Shown: one piece after another, positions 1-11,727 of the stretch
Layout: each line of letters begins with the position of its first letter
Numbering within the stretch: position 1 is the first letter of the stretch
Source: Lucinisca nassula
Lineage: Eukaryota > Mollusca > Bivalvia > Lucinida > Lucinidae
Reading direction: 5' to 3'
Assembly (NCBI GenBank): GCA_963580285.1
Contig: OY757011.1
Span: 196,867,644 to 196,931,643 of the forward strand
Length of the DNA: 64,000 nucleotides
Notes under the pieces: generated by a model
Told to the model about the DNA's origin: nothing
The model's database searches: none
What the model saw: the letters and a program-made list of their open reading frames with translations, nothing else
Translations under genes and position numbers: made by a program

Positions 1-1845
1 ATATGCAAAAGTTGTTCAAATGGTTCCGGTCCATTGCACATATAGGTCAGAGGAGCCAAAAATAGATTTTTTTCACCGAAAACTTAAAAAATCTTCTTCT
101 CTGAAACTGCAAGGCCCAGGTCTTTGATATTTGGTATGAAGCTTCATCTAGTGGACCCCTACCAAGATTGTTCACATTATAGTGATGGGACCAAAAATGC
201 CCCCGCCCCGGGGCCCTTTGGTTTTACATGGGCTTATATAGGGAATTTCTTTAAAAATCTTCTTCTCTGAAACTGCAAGGCCCAGGTCTTTGATATTTGT
301 TATGAGTCTTCATCTGGTGGACCCCTACCAAGATTGTTCAAATTATAGTGCTGGGGCCAAAGATGCCCCCGCCCCGGGGCCCTTTTGTTTTACATAGGCT
401 TATATAGGGAAAATCTTCAAAAATCTTCTTCTCTGAAACCGCAAGGCCCAGGTCTTTGATATTTGGTATGAAGCTTCATCTAGTGGACCCCTACCAAGAC
501 TGCTCAAATTATAGTGCTGGGGCCAAAAATGCCCCCGCCCAGGGGCCCTTTGGTTTTATATGGGCCTATATAGGGAAAATCTTTAAAAATCTTCTTCTCT
601 GAAACTGCAAGGCGCAGGTCTTTGATATTTGGTATGAATCTTCATCTTATGGACCCCTACCAAGATTGTTCAAATTATAGTGCTGGGGCCAAAAATGCCC
701 CCGCCCTGGGGCCCTTTGGTTTTTCATAGGCTTATATAGGGAAAACCTTTAAAAATCTTCTCCTCTGAAACCCCAAGGCCCAGGTCTTTGATATTTGGTA
801 TGAAGCTTCATCTAGTGTACCCCTACCAAGATTGTTCAAATTATAGTGCTGGGACCAAAAATGCCCCTGCCCCAGGGCCCTTTGGTTTTACATGGGCTTA
901 TAATGGGAAAATCTTTAAAAAATCTTCTTCTCTGAAACTGCAGGGCCCAGGTCTTTCCTATTTGGTATGAAGCTTCATCTAGTGGACCCCTACCAAGACT
1001 GTTCAAATTTTAGTGCTGGGGCCAAAAATGCACCCGCCCCGGGGCCCTTTGGTTTTACATAGGCTTATATAGGGAAAATCTTTAAAAATCTTCTTCTCTG
1101 AAACTGCAAGGCCCAGGTCTTTGATATTTGGTATGAAGCTTCATCTTGTGGACCTCTATCAAGTTTGTTCAAATTATAGCCCTGGGGCCAAAAATGCCCC
1201 CGCTCCTGGGCCCTTTGGTTTTTCATAGACTTATAAAGGGAAAATCTTGAAAAATCTTCTTCTCTGAAACCACATGGCCTAGGTCTTTGACTTTTGGTAT
1301 GAAGCTTCAGCTAGTGGACCTCTACCAAGATTGTTCAAATTATAGCCCTGGGGCCACAAATGCCCCTGCCCCAGGGACCTTTGGTTTTACATAGACTTAT
1401 AATAGAGATAATCTTTGAAAATCTACTTCTCTGAAACAACAAGGCCCAGGTCTTTGATATTTGGTGTGAAGCTTCATCTAGTGGACCTCTATCAAGATTG
1501 TTTAAATCATAGCCCTGAGGCCAAAAATGCCCCTGCCGTGGGGTCATTTGGTTTTACATAGGCTTATGTAAGGAATATCTTTAAAAAAATCTTCTTCTCT
1601 GAAACCGCAAGGCCCAGGTCTTTGATATTTGTTGTGTAGCTTCATCTAGTGGACCTTTGCCAAGATTGTTCAAATTATAGCCTATGTTGATATTTGGTAT
1701 GAAGCTTCACCTTTTTAGACCTCCCTCAACTTTATGCACATTATAACCCTGGAGTCAATAATGGCCCTCCCCGGGGCCCACTTGTTACTCTATGGATCAG
1801 GTGAGCGATCCAGGGCCATCATGGTCCTCTTGTTTACAAGAAGCG
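1..1845. repeat. 166-bp tandem array with mobile-element end
   Basis: About ten head-to-tail units. The anchor ATCTTCTTCT recurs near 91, 257, 423, 589, 755, 922, 1088, 1254, 1421 and 1589, so the period is 166-168 bp. Units are similar but not identical. The right end (about 1780-1843) holds a palindromic block whose reverse complement resembles the block at 63603-63640 (AACAAGAGG..., GGCCCT, CGCTCACCTG). I infer that the array belongs to a non-autonomous mobile element and is not a free satellite. Short open frames here are by-products of the repeat. Confidence 0.85.
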
Positions 1846-2639
1846 CCGAAATGTCATTGGAGCATCTGTTCAGGGACTTCACTGCAAAAATGATTTTTTT
1901 TAAAATGCTCGTATCTTTATCTGAAACCCCTGAATTTTAAAATAGAATCCTCCTATACAAAAGGTGGAAAATTAAGACTTGTGGAATCCTGTACTGGTTA
2001 ACCTGCCCAGGAAAAGTGTGCTAAGGAAAACTGACACGCTATATATGACTGTCCTTCTCCCTGACTCAGGAGGACTGAGTGATCACTGTTCCAAATCCCA
2101 GGCCTATCACCTCACCCCTCCCCTACCTCCAATTTATGCCTCCCACTCCTCTTCCCCCTCACCCCCTCCCCAACACCCAGGTTACCCCCTGCACATCATT
2201 TCATAAATTGTATTCATTTGTGTTTAAATCAAGAGTGTTTGCTAATTGATCTTTCAGTCTCTAAAGTGTTTCCCACCAACTTGCAGTTGTGTTTTATTGC
2301 GTGGAAACATGCACAAGTGCATTGCATCTTTGCTGAATCTTAGAAATTCCAGGGTGCAATAATGCAGTCTGAGGAATGCATGTTCTGTCTGAGGAATGTC
2401 AGTGTGGCAGACAATTCCAAGGCTGCAGAAAATTCTAAAACAGACAATTTGTTTGTTTTCTTTTTTCAGTGATAATAAGGCTGGATATTACATGTGAATA
2501 GTCCAGTAGTATTGTTGAAAAATAAGAAAAAAATATGAAAATTGGTGTGGCTAGATGTGCTTAGCCCTTAAAGAGTCAGCCTTAAAACACAAATTAAAAA
2601 TGTAGCCTAATGTATTTTACCTTCCATATGACTTGACTT
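1846..2639. other. non-coding stretch, SINE B fragment
   Basis: No gene is seen. Positions 1984-2040 resemble the middle of the SINE B family (CTGTACTGGTTAAC, CCCAGGAAAAGTGTG). 2110-2190 is C/T-rich. The rest is AT-rich without recognisable structure. Confidence 0.5.
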
Positions 2640-3600
2640 TTTTGTCGCACCTGCTTTAGCAGGAAGACATAGGCGTGCAAGTTTCCGTCCATCCGTCTGT
2701 CTGTCTGTCCATCCGTCCGGGCAGACGAGAGTTACCTAGTGGGGTTAGGATTCTGCCCAATTCAACATAGTGGGGTTTCGTCCATCTGTCCGTCCATCCG
2801 GTTGTCCATCCGTCTTTCTGTCAACATTTTACAGTGGGTATCTTGTCATCGCAACTCCTCCTACAGTTTCATACCGATTGTTTTGAAACTTTGCGTGTGA
2901 TTTTGCCATGGTATGAGGATGCGCATGTAGTTTGGACTTTATTGTCAGATGAGTTTTTGTCACTTTTTCCACATTGTGAACTTAGTCATTTTTAACCTTC
3001 AATTGATATATGATAGGTACCTCTTGTCATCGCAACTTCTCTTTCAGTTTTATACCGATCATTTTGAAACTTTGCATCATCATCATATACATGTGCTTTT
3101 GCCATGGTATGAGGATGTGCATGTGGTTTCGCCATAATTCTCAGATTATTTTTTTTCCCTTTTTGCACATTGTGAACTTAGCCATTTTTAAGCTTCAGTT
3201 GATATATGATAGGTACCTCTTGTCATCGCAACTCCTCTTACAGTTTTATATCGATCATTTTGAAACTTTGTGTGTGTTTTTGCTATGGTATAAGGATGTG
3301 CATGTGGTTTGGACTTTATCTTCTGATCAATTTTTATCACTTTTTCCTCATTGTGAACTTAGTCATTTTTAGTCATTTTTAACCTTCAGTTGATATATGA
3401 TAGGTCTCTTGTCATCGCAACTCCTCTTACAGTTTTATACCGATCATTTTGAAACTTTGCATGTGTTTTTGCCATGGTATGAGGATGTGCATGTGGTTTC
3501 GACATAATTCTCAGAATATTTTTTTTCGCTTTTTGTGCATTGTGAACTTAGTCATTTTTAAGCTTCAGTTGATGTCATTGTGAAGCTTCAAAAATAAAGT
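2640..3600. repeat. tandem array, ~180-196 bp units
   Basis: CTTGTCATCGCAACT recurs near 2842, 3023, 3219 and 3408. The array opens with a palindromic leader (TGTCGCACCTGC...) and CCATCCGTCTGTC microsatellite-like sequence at 2640-2820. The same architecture is seen at 15400 and 34998, suggesting one class of tandem-unit-bearing elements. Confidence 0.75.
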
Positions 3601-3618
3601 TTCACTGTATGTATATTT

Positions 3619-3842
3619 TAAACCTTTTTGTACCAAATGGAATCTTCCTACTTATATATGGCAGGAGGAGTTCATTTCAAAATTTAGGGGTGTCAGGTTG
3701 TGTTTTCTTCAAAATTTGTTTGGAAAACATTTTGCAAACAGTGTAGGCCCTGATCAGACGCCGCGTTCTGTGGCGTCTGATCTGGGCCTGCACCTTTTGC
3801 CAAGGTACCCCTTACGGGGTTTCCCCGCATGCAATGGATTAT
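3619..3842. mobile_element. MITE-2 copy (TTAA-type, internal hairpin)
   Basis: Begins AACCTTTTTGTACCAAATGG and ends near CGCATGCAATGGATTA. The centre (about 3735-3800) is an imperfect hairpin built on GCAAACAGTGTAGG, CAGACGCCGCG and its complement. Other copies show TTAA at the ends and CCCATTTTGTACC-like inverted termini, which fits a piggyBac-type non-autonomous element. Confidence 0.65.
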
Positions 3843-4014
3843 ATTCTGAATCTGACATTTAGTTTGGGGCACCTTAGTTGCATGTGTAACTCTCGTTAGC
3901 CTCTATTATTAAGACAGTAACAGATCAAACAGGAAATTAGGCATCATTATACAGCATGAAAAAACATTCTATTACAGAACTCAGACAATCATCTCTGTTT
4001 AAGTTAGGATCTTT

Positions 4015-4236
4015 AACCAATTTTCAATTGAATGGAATCTTCCTCTATATATATAGAGGGCTGTCCATTTTGCAAATAAGGGGAGTGACGTTCAGTTTTC
4101 AGAAATTCAATTAGGAAATGTTCAAGCTTTTTGGAAACAGTGAAGGTCCTGATCAGGCGTTGCGTTTTGCGGCACCTGATCTTGGCCTGCATTATTTGCC
4201 AATGTGTGGGGTTTTGGTGGTTCCTGTCTGAAATGG
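4015..4236. mobile_element. MITE-2 copy
   Basis: Diverged copy of the element at 3619, with GGAATCTTCC near the left end, a central hairpin at 4135-4200 and CTGAAATGGGTTTAA at the right end. Confidence 0.6.
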
Positions 4237-4377
4237 GTTTAATATTTCAAATATTGATTGTTGTATCAATTTTAGTAGGGAAATAATGAAATTTCAAGGA
4301 ATGTAACTTTATGGAAAACTTGTTTCCGTCATTATTTGTGGTCCACTCTTGAAAGGAGCAAGAGTGGATTTTTAAAA

Positions 4378-4640
4378 GGACCAGCCTCAGTAGAGCAATT
4401 GGATGCACGTCTGACTGGTGATCATGACGATCGATCAGATGGTCCTGGGTTTGATACCTGCAGGGTCTGCAGCTTTCTTTCATGGAGGTTGTCATCATGA
4501 AATATTTTCTACCATCATTCTCTCCCTTATGCTGATTCAAGGACAGTTGTCAGTTTCTGGCCTGTACTGGATAATCACTTGTATAAAAGCCTACCAAGGA
4601 GTGTAGTGTTGACTGGGCGGTTAAACTCCTAACAAACAGA
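4378..4640 (+). mobile_element. SINE B copy (tRNA-derived, degenerate)
   Basis: Starts with a tRNA-like head (AGCCTCAGTAGAGCAATTGG, GATGCACGTCTGACTGGTGA), continues with CATTCTCTCCCTT and CAGTTGTCAGTTTCTGG, and ends with a GTGTTGACTGGGCGGTTAAA tail. It is collinear with the better copy at 11994-12300. Confidence 0.7.
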
Positions 4641-4671
4641 ACATTAACATTGTCTGTCTAAAGAGGTTCAG

Positions 4672-4903
4672 TTTAACCCTTTTTGTACCAAATGGAATCT
4701 TCCTCCTTACATATAGCATGAGTCCATTTCAAAATTTAGGGGTGTCAGGTTGTGTTTTCATCAAAATTTATTTGGAAAATGACTGAACTTTTAGGAAACA
4801 GTGGAGGCCCTGATCAGACGCCGCCTTCTGCGGCGTCTGATCTGGGCCTGCACTGTTTGCTAGGGTACCTGTTTTGGGATTTCTGGTACTAAATGGGTTA
4901 ATT
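4672..4903. mobile_element. MITE-2 copy
   Basis: TTTAACCCTTTTTGTACC on the left and GGTACTAAATGGGTTAA on the right form near-inverted ends. The central hairpin at 4797-4860 has arms GATCAGACGCCGC and GCGGCGTCTGATC. Confidence 0.75.
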
Positions 4904-5079
4904 GAACTCATGCAAATTATATCTTGTAAAATGGTCAGTATCTACCCCAACGTGGCATATCTACTTCCAAACAGCCTCCTCAGGCCCAGAACAGATCTGA
5001 TGCCAAATAGTATGCAGCAATTTCTGAAAAAAACAACCCAACTTGCAAGTGACGTCCATAAATTTCAAAATAGGCTCCC

Positions 5080-5395
5080 CTGCCCCGCCCATTGGGGCTT
5101 GAAGAAATAGATTGGCTGCATGATGCTTCCATGCAGAGCTGAAACCGACCCGCACACAAGTACTGGTAAACCGCTTAGAGGATCTAAGCCTACTCAGGCA
5201 AAGCGGTACGAGTCGGACCGTCCATGCATATAAACCCATTGGTTTCATTGGGTGGCAGGGCTTGAGATGTCATATCATCTCAATGTCAGGTAAAAGTCCC
5301 ACAAAATTGGAAGCAACATCTCCAAAATGACCTTTACAGTGTTGACAGGGACGTTAAACCTCAAGTCAATCAAACAAAATCAAAATGGGCTCCTC
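5080..5395 (+). mobile_element. SINE A copy
   Basis: Member of the commonest SINE-like family here. Landmarks are GATGCTTCCATGCAGAGCTG, CCGCTTAGAGGATCTAAGCC, GGTTTCATTGGG, GTCCCACAAAATTGG and a tail GTTGACAGGGACGTTAAACC followed by a CAAA-rich end. Its 3' tail resembles that of SINE B, so the two families probably share a 3' module. Confidence 0.75.
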
Positions 5396-5555
5396 AGCTT
5401 TGTATAAGATAGCTAGAAGATTCTATTCTATTCAAGACAAAGGGATTAACCCTTAAGCTGCAGAGAAAAAACAACATCTGAAAATGTCATCTGCTGATGT
5501 CTTCTGTTGAATCTTCTTGCTAACTTTTTAAAACTGGTGAACAGTGTGGGCCCAG

Positions 5556-5788
5556 ACACAGTAATACTGGTAAACCGCTTAGAGGATCTAAGGATGTCAA
5601 GGAACCGCGGTGCGAGGCGGACCGTCCATGCTATTAAACCCTATTGGTTTCATTGGGCGACAGGGCTTGAGGCGTCATTTCATCTTAATGTTGGGTAAAA
5701 GTCCCACAAAATTGGAAGCAACGTCTCCAAAATGACCTTTACGGTGTTGTCGGGTCGTTTAACCTCAAATCAAACAAACAAAATAAGG
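5556..5788 (+). mobile_element. SINE A copy, 5' truncated
   Basis: Collinear with the copy at 5080 from GTAAACCGCTTAGAGGATCT to the CAAATCAAACAAAC tail; the upstream part of the family is missing. The sequence just before it (5450-5550) matches, in inverted order, part of the element at 34490-34720. Confidence 0.7.
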
Positions 5789-5834
5789 TAACTGGCAGAC
5801 GGCAAAACAGCTAGGCGACAATTGTCGTGATTGG

Positions 5835-6005
5835 GTGAGTGAGTGAGTGAGATTTAGTTTTACGTCCCACCAACAGCTAAGGTCATACGGAGACGGGGAC
5901 CTCGGTTTAAAGACTCATCCGAAAGTCTGGAGAAGCCCGGGATCGATCCTGCGATCCCTGGTTTACAAGGCGAGTAGCGTAACCACTGCACCACGGAGGC
6001 TTCTT
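5835..6005 (-). mobile_element. SINE C copy with target duplication
   Basis: Bounded by the 12-bp direct repeat TGTCGTGATTGG (5823-5834 and 6006-6017), a clear target-site duplication. Read on the minus strand it has a tRNA-like head with a GTGGTGCAGTGG-type A box, a middle GGGCTTCTCCAGACTTTCGG, and a tail with GTGGGACGTAAAAC ending in a (TCAC)n run. Confidence 0.85.
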
Positions 6006-6154
6006 TGTCGTGATTGGCATTTTATGAGTGTACTCGTTTCAATCCTCTTTATAACTGAAGAAAAAGTGCTGAGAAATCAATGACCTGTAAAGGTGACAGG
6101 TAAAGGTCATGTCTTAGTTACACCTTCACTTATGTTTTTGAATTCAACTACAGT

Positions 6155-6442
6155 CTTTTGTTTGTTTTTATTGGGGTTTAAAGGCCCAGTTAACACTATT
6201 TAGGTCATTTTTGAGCCAGTTTACTTATCCACACTTTTCCTGGGCAGGCTAATATGTAAGAGGTTAACCAGTACAGTGCACATTCTTTCACCAGAAATTG
6301 ACAACTGCCCTTCTTGAATCAGCGGGAGAGAATGACAGTAGAAAAGATTTCATGATCAGTCTCCACGAAAGAATGTTGCCGACCCCGGCAGGTATCGAAC
6401 CCGCATCATCCTGATCACCAGTCAGATGCGCAAGACCGGCAA
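6155..6442 (-). mobile_element. SINE B copy
   Basis: Reverse-strand copy collinear with 11994-12300. It runs from the tail (GGGGTTTAAAGGCCCAGTTA) through CACACTTTTCCTGGGCAGGC to the tRNA-like head near 6400-6440 (GATCACCAGTCAGATGCGC). It shows the intact arrangement across the point where the split copy at 37105/57828 is broken. Confidence 0.75.
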
Positions 6443-6611
6443 AAAACAACTAGTTGATTATGACATGTTTAATATTATGGACAAACTATTCAACTGATGA
6501 TGACAATTGTGCACTGATACCGTATTTACCCTAAATATATGGACATCTCCAAGTCCTTACCATACTTGTTCTAAAATTTGAACAGGTATGATTTACTACC
6601 TTATGTTGTGT

Positions 6612-6826
6612 CTTAACCCTTGTCCTGCTGAGCCCAGATATGCCTTATCTTTGAAACAATGTAGATCCAGATCAGATGGCTTCTGAAGAAGCCATCTGAT
6701 CAGGATCTTCATTGTTTGCCATCCAGTTTATGAATTTGCTGCAGTAATTTGCATCAAGTAATCTGATTGGCTGATAATCAGTAGTGGGTGTGACATATTT
6801 AAATATTCAGCAGGACAAGGGATAAA
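6612..6826. mobile_element. MITE-1 copy (TTAA-type)
   Basis: Inverted ends TTAACCCTTGTCCTGCTGA and TCAGCAGGACAAGGGATAA. A central hairpin (about 6655-6722) has arms CAGATGGCTTCTGA and GAAGCCATCTGATC. The TTAA flank and CCCTT start fit a piggyBac-like family. Confidence 0.8.
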
Positions 6827-6932
6827 ATAGCAGGATGCATGACAAACAGTGCAGAGGCTCTGGCTAAAGGGCTAAAATTAAAACAAAATAACAATCATAT
6901 ACATTTTCTTATTAATGGTGTAATACACTTAT

Positions 6933-7173
6933 ATTGAGCCCCGCCAAACGAATTTGTGTCTTCGAGCATTCCGTCATGACAAATTTTAACTGCACATGCC
7001 CAGCCATTCAGAGGGGCCAGGGATATGGCTTTCTGTCTGACGGTTCCTCTTGATTCACTGCTTGTATGAGCGAGCAGCGAAGGTTCTGGAGAGACTGCGC
7101 GGACGCGCAGGCTCGCCTGAACCTTCGCTGCTCGCATAGACGATAAGTACCAAAATCGCTTGACGGGGCCCAT
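6933..7173. mobile_element. MITE-4 copy
   Basis: Ends GAGCCCCGCCAAACGAAT and CGCTTGACGGGGCCC are imperfect inverted repeats. An internal hairpin at about 7075-7135 carries GAGCAGCGAAGGTTC and its complement around CGCGCAGGCTCG. The same element is present at 21938 and 60284 in the opposite orientation. Confidence 0.8.
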
Positions 7174-7182
7174 ATTGATGTA

Positions 7183-7780
7183 ATAATAATGGTAATAAGA
7201 AGAGAATCATGGTTTATTTTGCTATTACTTATTGATCATGTGATGTCACATGAGTCAATTTATTCATTGAAGTATGAAAGCATTACACTATGAGAGAATT
7301 ATGGTTTATTTTGATGTAAATTAATGATCATTTGACATCACATGAGTCAATGTATTCATTGAAGTATGAAAGCATTACACTATGAGAGAATCATGGTTTA
7401 TTTTGATGTAAATTAATGATCATTTGACATCACATGAGTCAGTTTATTCATTGAAGTATGAAAGAATTACACTATGAGAGAATCATGGCTTATTTTGATG
7501 TAAATTAATGATCATTTGACATCACATGAGTCAATGTATTCATTGAAGTATGAAAGCATTACACTATGAGAGAATCATGGTTTATTTTGATGTAAATTAA
7601 TGATCATTTGACATCACATGAGTCAATATATTCATTGAAGTATAAAAGCATTACACTATGAGAGAATCATGGTTTATTTTGATGTAAATTAATGATCATT
7701 TGACATCACATGAGTCAATATATTCATTGAAGTATGAAAGCATTACACTATGTTTGATGTCACTTAATGATCATGTTATG
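7183..7780. repeat. 92-bp tandem array, about six units
   Basis: TGAGAGAATCATGG recurs near 7291, 7383, 7475, 7567 and 7659, exactly 92 bp apart. Units are nearly identical except for a few substitutions, so the array is young or kept homogeneous. It contains no open frame. Confidence 0.9.
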
Positions 7781-7901
7781 TCACATGAGCCAATAAAATT
7801 TAATGCACTAAGATTGTAAATGAATTTAGCCAAATTTAGCCAACTTCAGCTGTTTCGACACAGCTAAGCGCTGTTTATGACTAGCAGACAGCATTTTCAT
7901 T

Positions 7902-8998
7902 TTTATGTCCCCGGTAGCGATAGCAGGGACAAATTGTTTTTGCCCTGTCTGTTGGTTTGTTTGTTGGTTTGTACGTGGACAACTTTAACATTGGTCATAA
8001 CTTTTGAACCGTTGGAGGTAGAGTATTCATATTTGGCATGAATTTTCCTTGTGACAAGAGCTTCACATTCATGCAAAAAATTTGACCTGTGACCTTGACC
8101 TTTGACCTACTTAAAAGAAAAAAATAACATTGGTCATAACTTTTGAACCGCTTGAGATACAGCCTTCATATTTGGCATGTGTGTTCCTTGTGACAAAAGC
8201 TTTACATTCATGCAAAAAATTTTGACCTTGACCTTGATGTTTGACCTTAAAATAAAAAAATAACATTTTGGTCATAACTTTTGAACCATTTGAGATACAG
8301 ACTTCTATTTTGCATGTAGGTTCCTTGTGACAAGAGCTTTACATTCAAACAAAAATTTTGACCTTGACCTTTGACCTACATAAAAGAAAAAGTTAACATT
8401 GGTCATAACTTTTGAACCGTTTGAGATACAGCCTTCATATTTGGCATGTAGGTTCCTTGTATCAAGCGCTTTACATTCATGCAGAAAATTTTGACCTGTG
8501 ACCTTGACCTTTGATCTACTTAAAAGAAAAAATTAACATTTTGGTCATAACTTTCGAACCGTTTGAGATAGGGCCTTTATATTTGGCATGTAGGTTCCTT
8601 GTGATAAGAGCTTTACATTCATGCAAAAAATGTTTTGACCATGACCTTGACCATTGACCTACTTATTAGGAACAAATAAAATTGTTCATAACTTTTGAAT
8701 CGTTTAAGATAGAGCCTTCATATTTGGCATGTAGGTTCCTTGTGACAAGAGCTTTACATTCGAGCAAAATTTTTTTACCTGTGACCTTGACCTACTTTAA
8801 AGAAAAAAATATTATTGTTCATAACTTTTGAACCATTTAAGATAGAGCCTTCATATGTGGCATGTAAGTTCCTTGTGCCAAGGGCTTCCCACACAAATCA
8901 AAAATCTTGACCTGTGACCTTGACTTTTAACTGTGACCAACTTTGAAAAAAAATGACCATGCCCAGGGACATGTTCGTGTTTCACAAACACATCTTGT
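7902..8998. repeat. ~138-bp tandem array in a mobile element
   Basis: GGTCATAACTTTTGAACC recurs at about 7993, 8132, 8270, 8401, 8543, 8684 and 8816 (131-142 bp apart). It is bracketed by a palindromic start (TGTCCCCGGTAGCGATAGCA, GGGACA) and an end with CCCAGGGACATG and CACAAACACATCTTGTTT. Each unit contains GACCTTGACC, a word also found in the arrays at 15400 and 34998. Confidence 0.8.
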
Positions 8999-9111
8999 TT
9001 TTTTCTACAGTTCTACAGAGAAGAATAGACAGAAGACAATTCACATGAAATGTCAAGCCTGTTTTCTATGAAATATAATAAGGAAGAAAATAGATTTTCC
9101 AATTAGCCAAG

Positions 9112-9326
9112 GTTAACCCTTGTCCTGCTGAGCCCGGATATACCTTATCTTTCAAACAATGTAGATCCAGATCAGATGGCTTCTGAAGAAGCCATCTGAT
9201 CAGGATCTACATTGTTTGTCAGTCAGATTGTGAATTTGTTGCAATAATTTGCATCAAGTCATCTGATTGGATGATAATCAGCAGAGGGTGTGGCATATTT
9301 AAATATTCAGCAGGACAAGGGTTAAT
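9112..9326. mobile_element. MITE-1 copy
   Basis: Well preserved copy with TTAACCCTTGTCCTGCTGA on the left and CAGCAGGACAAGGGTTAA on the right, each including TTAA. The hairpin loop GGCTTCTGAAGAAGCC lies near 9178-9193. Confidence 0.85.
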
Positions 9327-9501
9327 AAGGCATCAGTGTTTGAATTATTGCAGTTTCACTGTAACACTACCACAAAAAAAAAAAAAACATAAAAAAACAT
9401 AAAAAGCTACAAAGCTACACAACCAAAGCACTGAGAGTACTGGTGGGCTGATTATTTCTGAGTGTTGGCTTACCAGTAAAACATAGTTCTGAATAGTTTG
9501 G

Positions 9502-9729
9502 TTAACCCTTATATGACAATGGAATCTTCCACCTAGTTAGTTTGGAGTGGTCCATTTCCAATTATAGGGGTGTCATGTTTGGTTTTCTTTGTGGCAAATT
9601 TTACAAAAACGAATGTTCCTTAAGCAAACAGTGTAGATCCAGATCAGACGCCGCGTTCTGCGGCGTCTGATCTGGATCTACACTGTTTGCCAATGTCCCA
9701 GAAAAGGGCCACTAGGCATATATGGGTTA
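9502..9729. mobile_element. MITE-2 copy
   Basis: Flanked by GGTTAACCCTTATATGACA and TATATGGGTTAACCC. The central hairpin at 9629-9690 is nearly perfect, with arms GTGTAGATCCAGATCAGACG and CGTCTGATCTGGATCTACAC. A short related hairpin fragment follows at 9730-9815. Confidence 0.8.
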
Positions 9730-10067
9730 ACCCTTCAGTCCTTGTACTGTAAGCCAACAATGTAGACTCTCATAAGATGCCACATTCTGGGATTACATTG
9801 TTGGCCAAGCCCATGATTCCAGTACCAATTCTATAGATAAACCTCTTACACATTGATAAGAAATGTGTGGCTATTTTCTATAAATAACCATTACCTTGTT
9901 TTCAGACAAGTCACTAATAGTCACTTAGACTTCAGCACTGGAAAGCTTACTGCTGAATAATAAAGAAAGCCCTGAGATAGATTGTTTGAATATAAGTTGA
10001 TAAGAATAGTTGGTAAGAATTATCTTTACATGTATATGGTCACTAACTCACTATGAATAAAAATGCT

Positions 10068-10301
10068 TAACACTTTTCCTGCTGAATAAATTAATTTAGC
10101 CACACTCATTGCTGACTATTAACCAATCAAATTACTTGATACAAAGTACTTGTTCAATTATTAAACTTGACAACACTATAGATCCTAATCAGATGGCTTG
10201 GAGATGGCTTCCAAGCCATCTGTGAAGCCATCTGATCTGGATCTACACTGTTTGCAAATGTATGGGTTGTCTGTTCATCAGAATAAACCGGATGAGGGTT
10301 A
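10068..10301. mobile_element. MITE-1 copy, diverged
   Basis: Starts CTTAACACTTTTCCTGCTGA and ends CCGGATGAGGGTTAA. The internal hairpin has an extra duplicated arm (CAGATGGCTTGGAGATGGCT), so the stem region was rearranged. Confidence 0.6.
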
Positions 10302-10329
10302 AAATGGGGCCAATGGAAATTCAGGTTTT

Positions 10330-10625
10330 GTTTGTTTGTTTTGAGGCTTAACGTCCCAGTCAACACTGTAAAGGTCATTGGAAGACGTTGCTTCCAATTT
10401 TGTGGGACTTTTACCCGACATTGAGATGAAATGACATCTCAAGCCCTGCCGCCCAATGAAACCAATAGGGTTTATTAGCATGGACGGGCCGACTCGCACC
10501 CCTTTGCCTGGGCATGCTTAGATCCTTATGCGGTCTACCAGTACTTGTGTGCGGGTGGGTTTCAGCTCTGCATGGAAGCATCATGCAGACCATCTATTTC
10601 TTCAAGCCCCAATGGGCGGGGGCAG
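10330..10625 (-). mobile_element. SINE A copy
   Basis: Reverse-strand copy running from the tail (TTTGAGGCTTAACGTCCC) through CAATTTTGTGGGACTTTTAC and GGTTTCAGCTCTGCATGGAA to CCCCAATGGGCGGGG. It covers the full length known from other copies. Confidence 0.75.
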
Positions 10626-10676
10626 AGGAAATTCAGGTAAAAAGGTAAAAACTGTTAGGGATGTCCAGCTGATTTA

Positions 10677-10893
10677 ACCTTTTTGTACCGCCTTATATAT
10701 TATAAATATAGCACAAATCCATTTCAAAATTTAGGAGTGTCAGGTTGTGTTTTCTTCAAAATTTATTTGATAAATGGCTGAACTTTTTGCAAACAATGTA
10801 GGCCTTGATCAGACGCCGTGTTCTGCAGGGTCTGATTTTGGCCTGCACTGTTTGACAATTACCCGTTTGGGGGTTTTGGTACAAAATGGGTTA
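10677..10893. mobile_element. MITE-2 copy
   Basis: AACCTTTTTGTACCG on the left and GGTACAAAATGGGTTAA on the right. The central hairpin at 10783-10850 is decayed on its right arm. Confidence 0.7.
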
Positions 10894-11300
10894 AAGACCA
10901 TTGTATTAATACAAGAATTTAAAAATGCATGCTATGACCATTATCTAGACATATCATTCTTCCTCATGATTGATTGAATGCCATTACAATAGTGGAGTTA
11001 TTGCTTGTACAGTGTTAAAATAGTTCCCGCATGGTGCTAAACAGTCTTTGTTGATAACAAAAGAGATCCAGTGAATAATTGATGCTGTGGCAATTCTCCC
11101 ATCAGTTCATTGCTTTTGTGTTTGAAAGCTTTTGTGGAATAGTTAGGGATTAAAGTTGACTTTTTAGACTCTATCCAGGATCAATATCCTTCCTTACACT
11201 TTGTTGTACTTGGTATGGTTGACATGATTTTATTGTCATTTTACAGCACAAATTGCTTCATCTCTCAACCCATTTCAGACGGATAACCCAAAACTGTCTG
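10894..11300. other. non-coding, nothing recognised
   Basis: AT-rich sequence without a convincing open frame, RNA or repeat. Short SINE-like fragments follow at 11305-11427. Confidence 0.5.
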
Positions 11301-11532
11301 AACATTGTTGTTGTTTTTGTTGTGTGGTTTTACTGCCCACACCATCAAGAGCTAAGGTCATAGCAAGCCAGGTACTTTCACTGTTCTTGGACAGGCTTAG
11401 AGTCTCTAAGCAGTTTACCAGTAGTTAATGAGATCGTTCACAACAGTACATCACGAAAACACGACAATATAATTTTGGTCCCCTTGAACCCCACTTGTAT
11501 ATAGTAAAACTGGGTTTTAAAGGGGCAAACCT

Positions 11533-11637
11533 TATTTTTCTTATTTCTGCTCTAAAATATAGATTGTGGGTACCGGTTAGAATTGCCTCGATAGGAGTAC
11601 CCACAATCTGTATTTTGAGCAGAAATAAGAAAAATAT
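11533..11637. repeat. long hairpin element
   Basis: Arms TTATTTTTCTTATTTCTGCT (from about 11529) and GCAGAAATAAGAAAAATA (about 11618-11635) flank ATTGTGGGTACC / GTACCCACAAT. Related hairpins occur near 24940, 27400, 32150, 58520 and 62410, so this is a dispersed foldback family. Confidence 0.7.
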
Positions 11638-11727
11638 CACAATTTTTCTTGAGAGTACTGGTGGGTCATTTGTCTATGTGTGTAGGTCGGAGACATAGTC
11701 CTGAACTGTGGTTTAAACTGTTTCATT

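Noticed and set aside
3010..3372. 120-codon frame as a gene
   Set aside because: It lies wholly inside a tandem array and repeats with its units.
7183..7780. CRISPR array
   Set aside because: Units are contiguous 92-bp copies without unique spacers, and the context is animal DNA.
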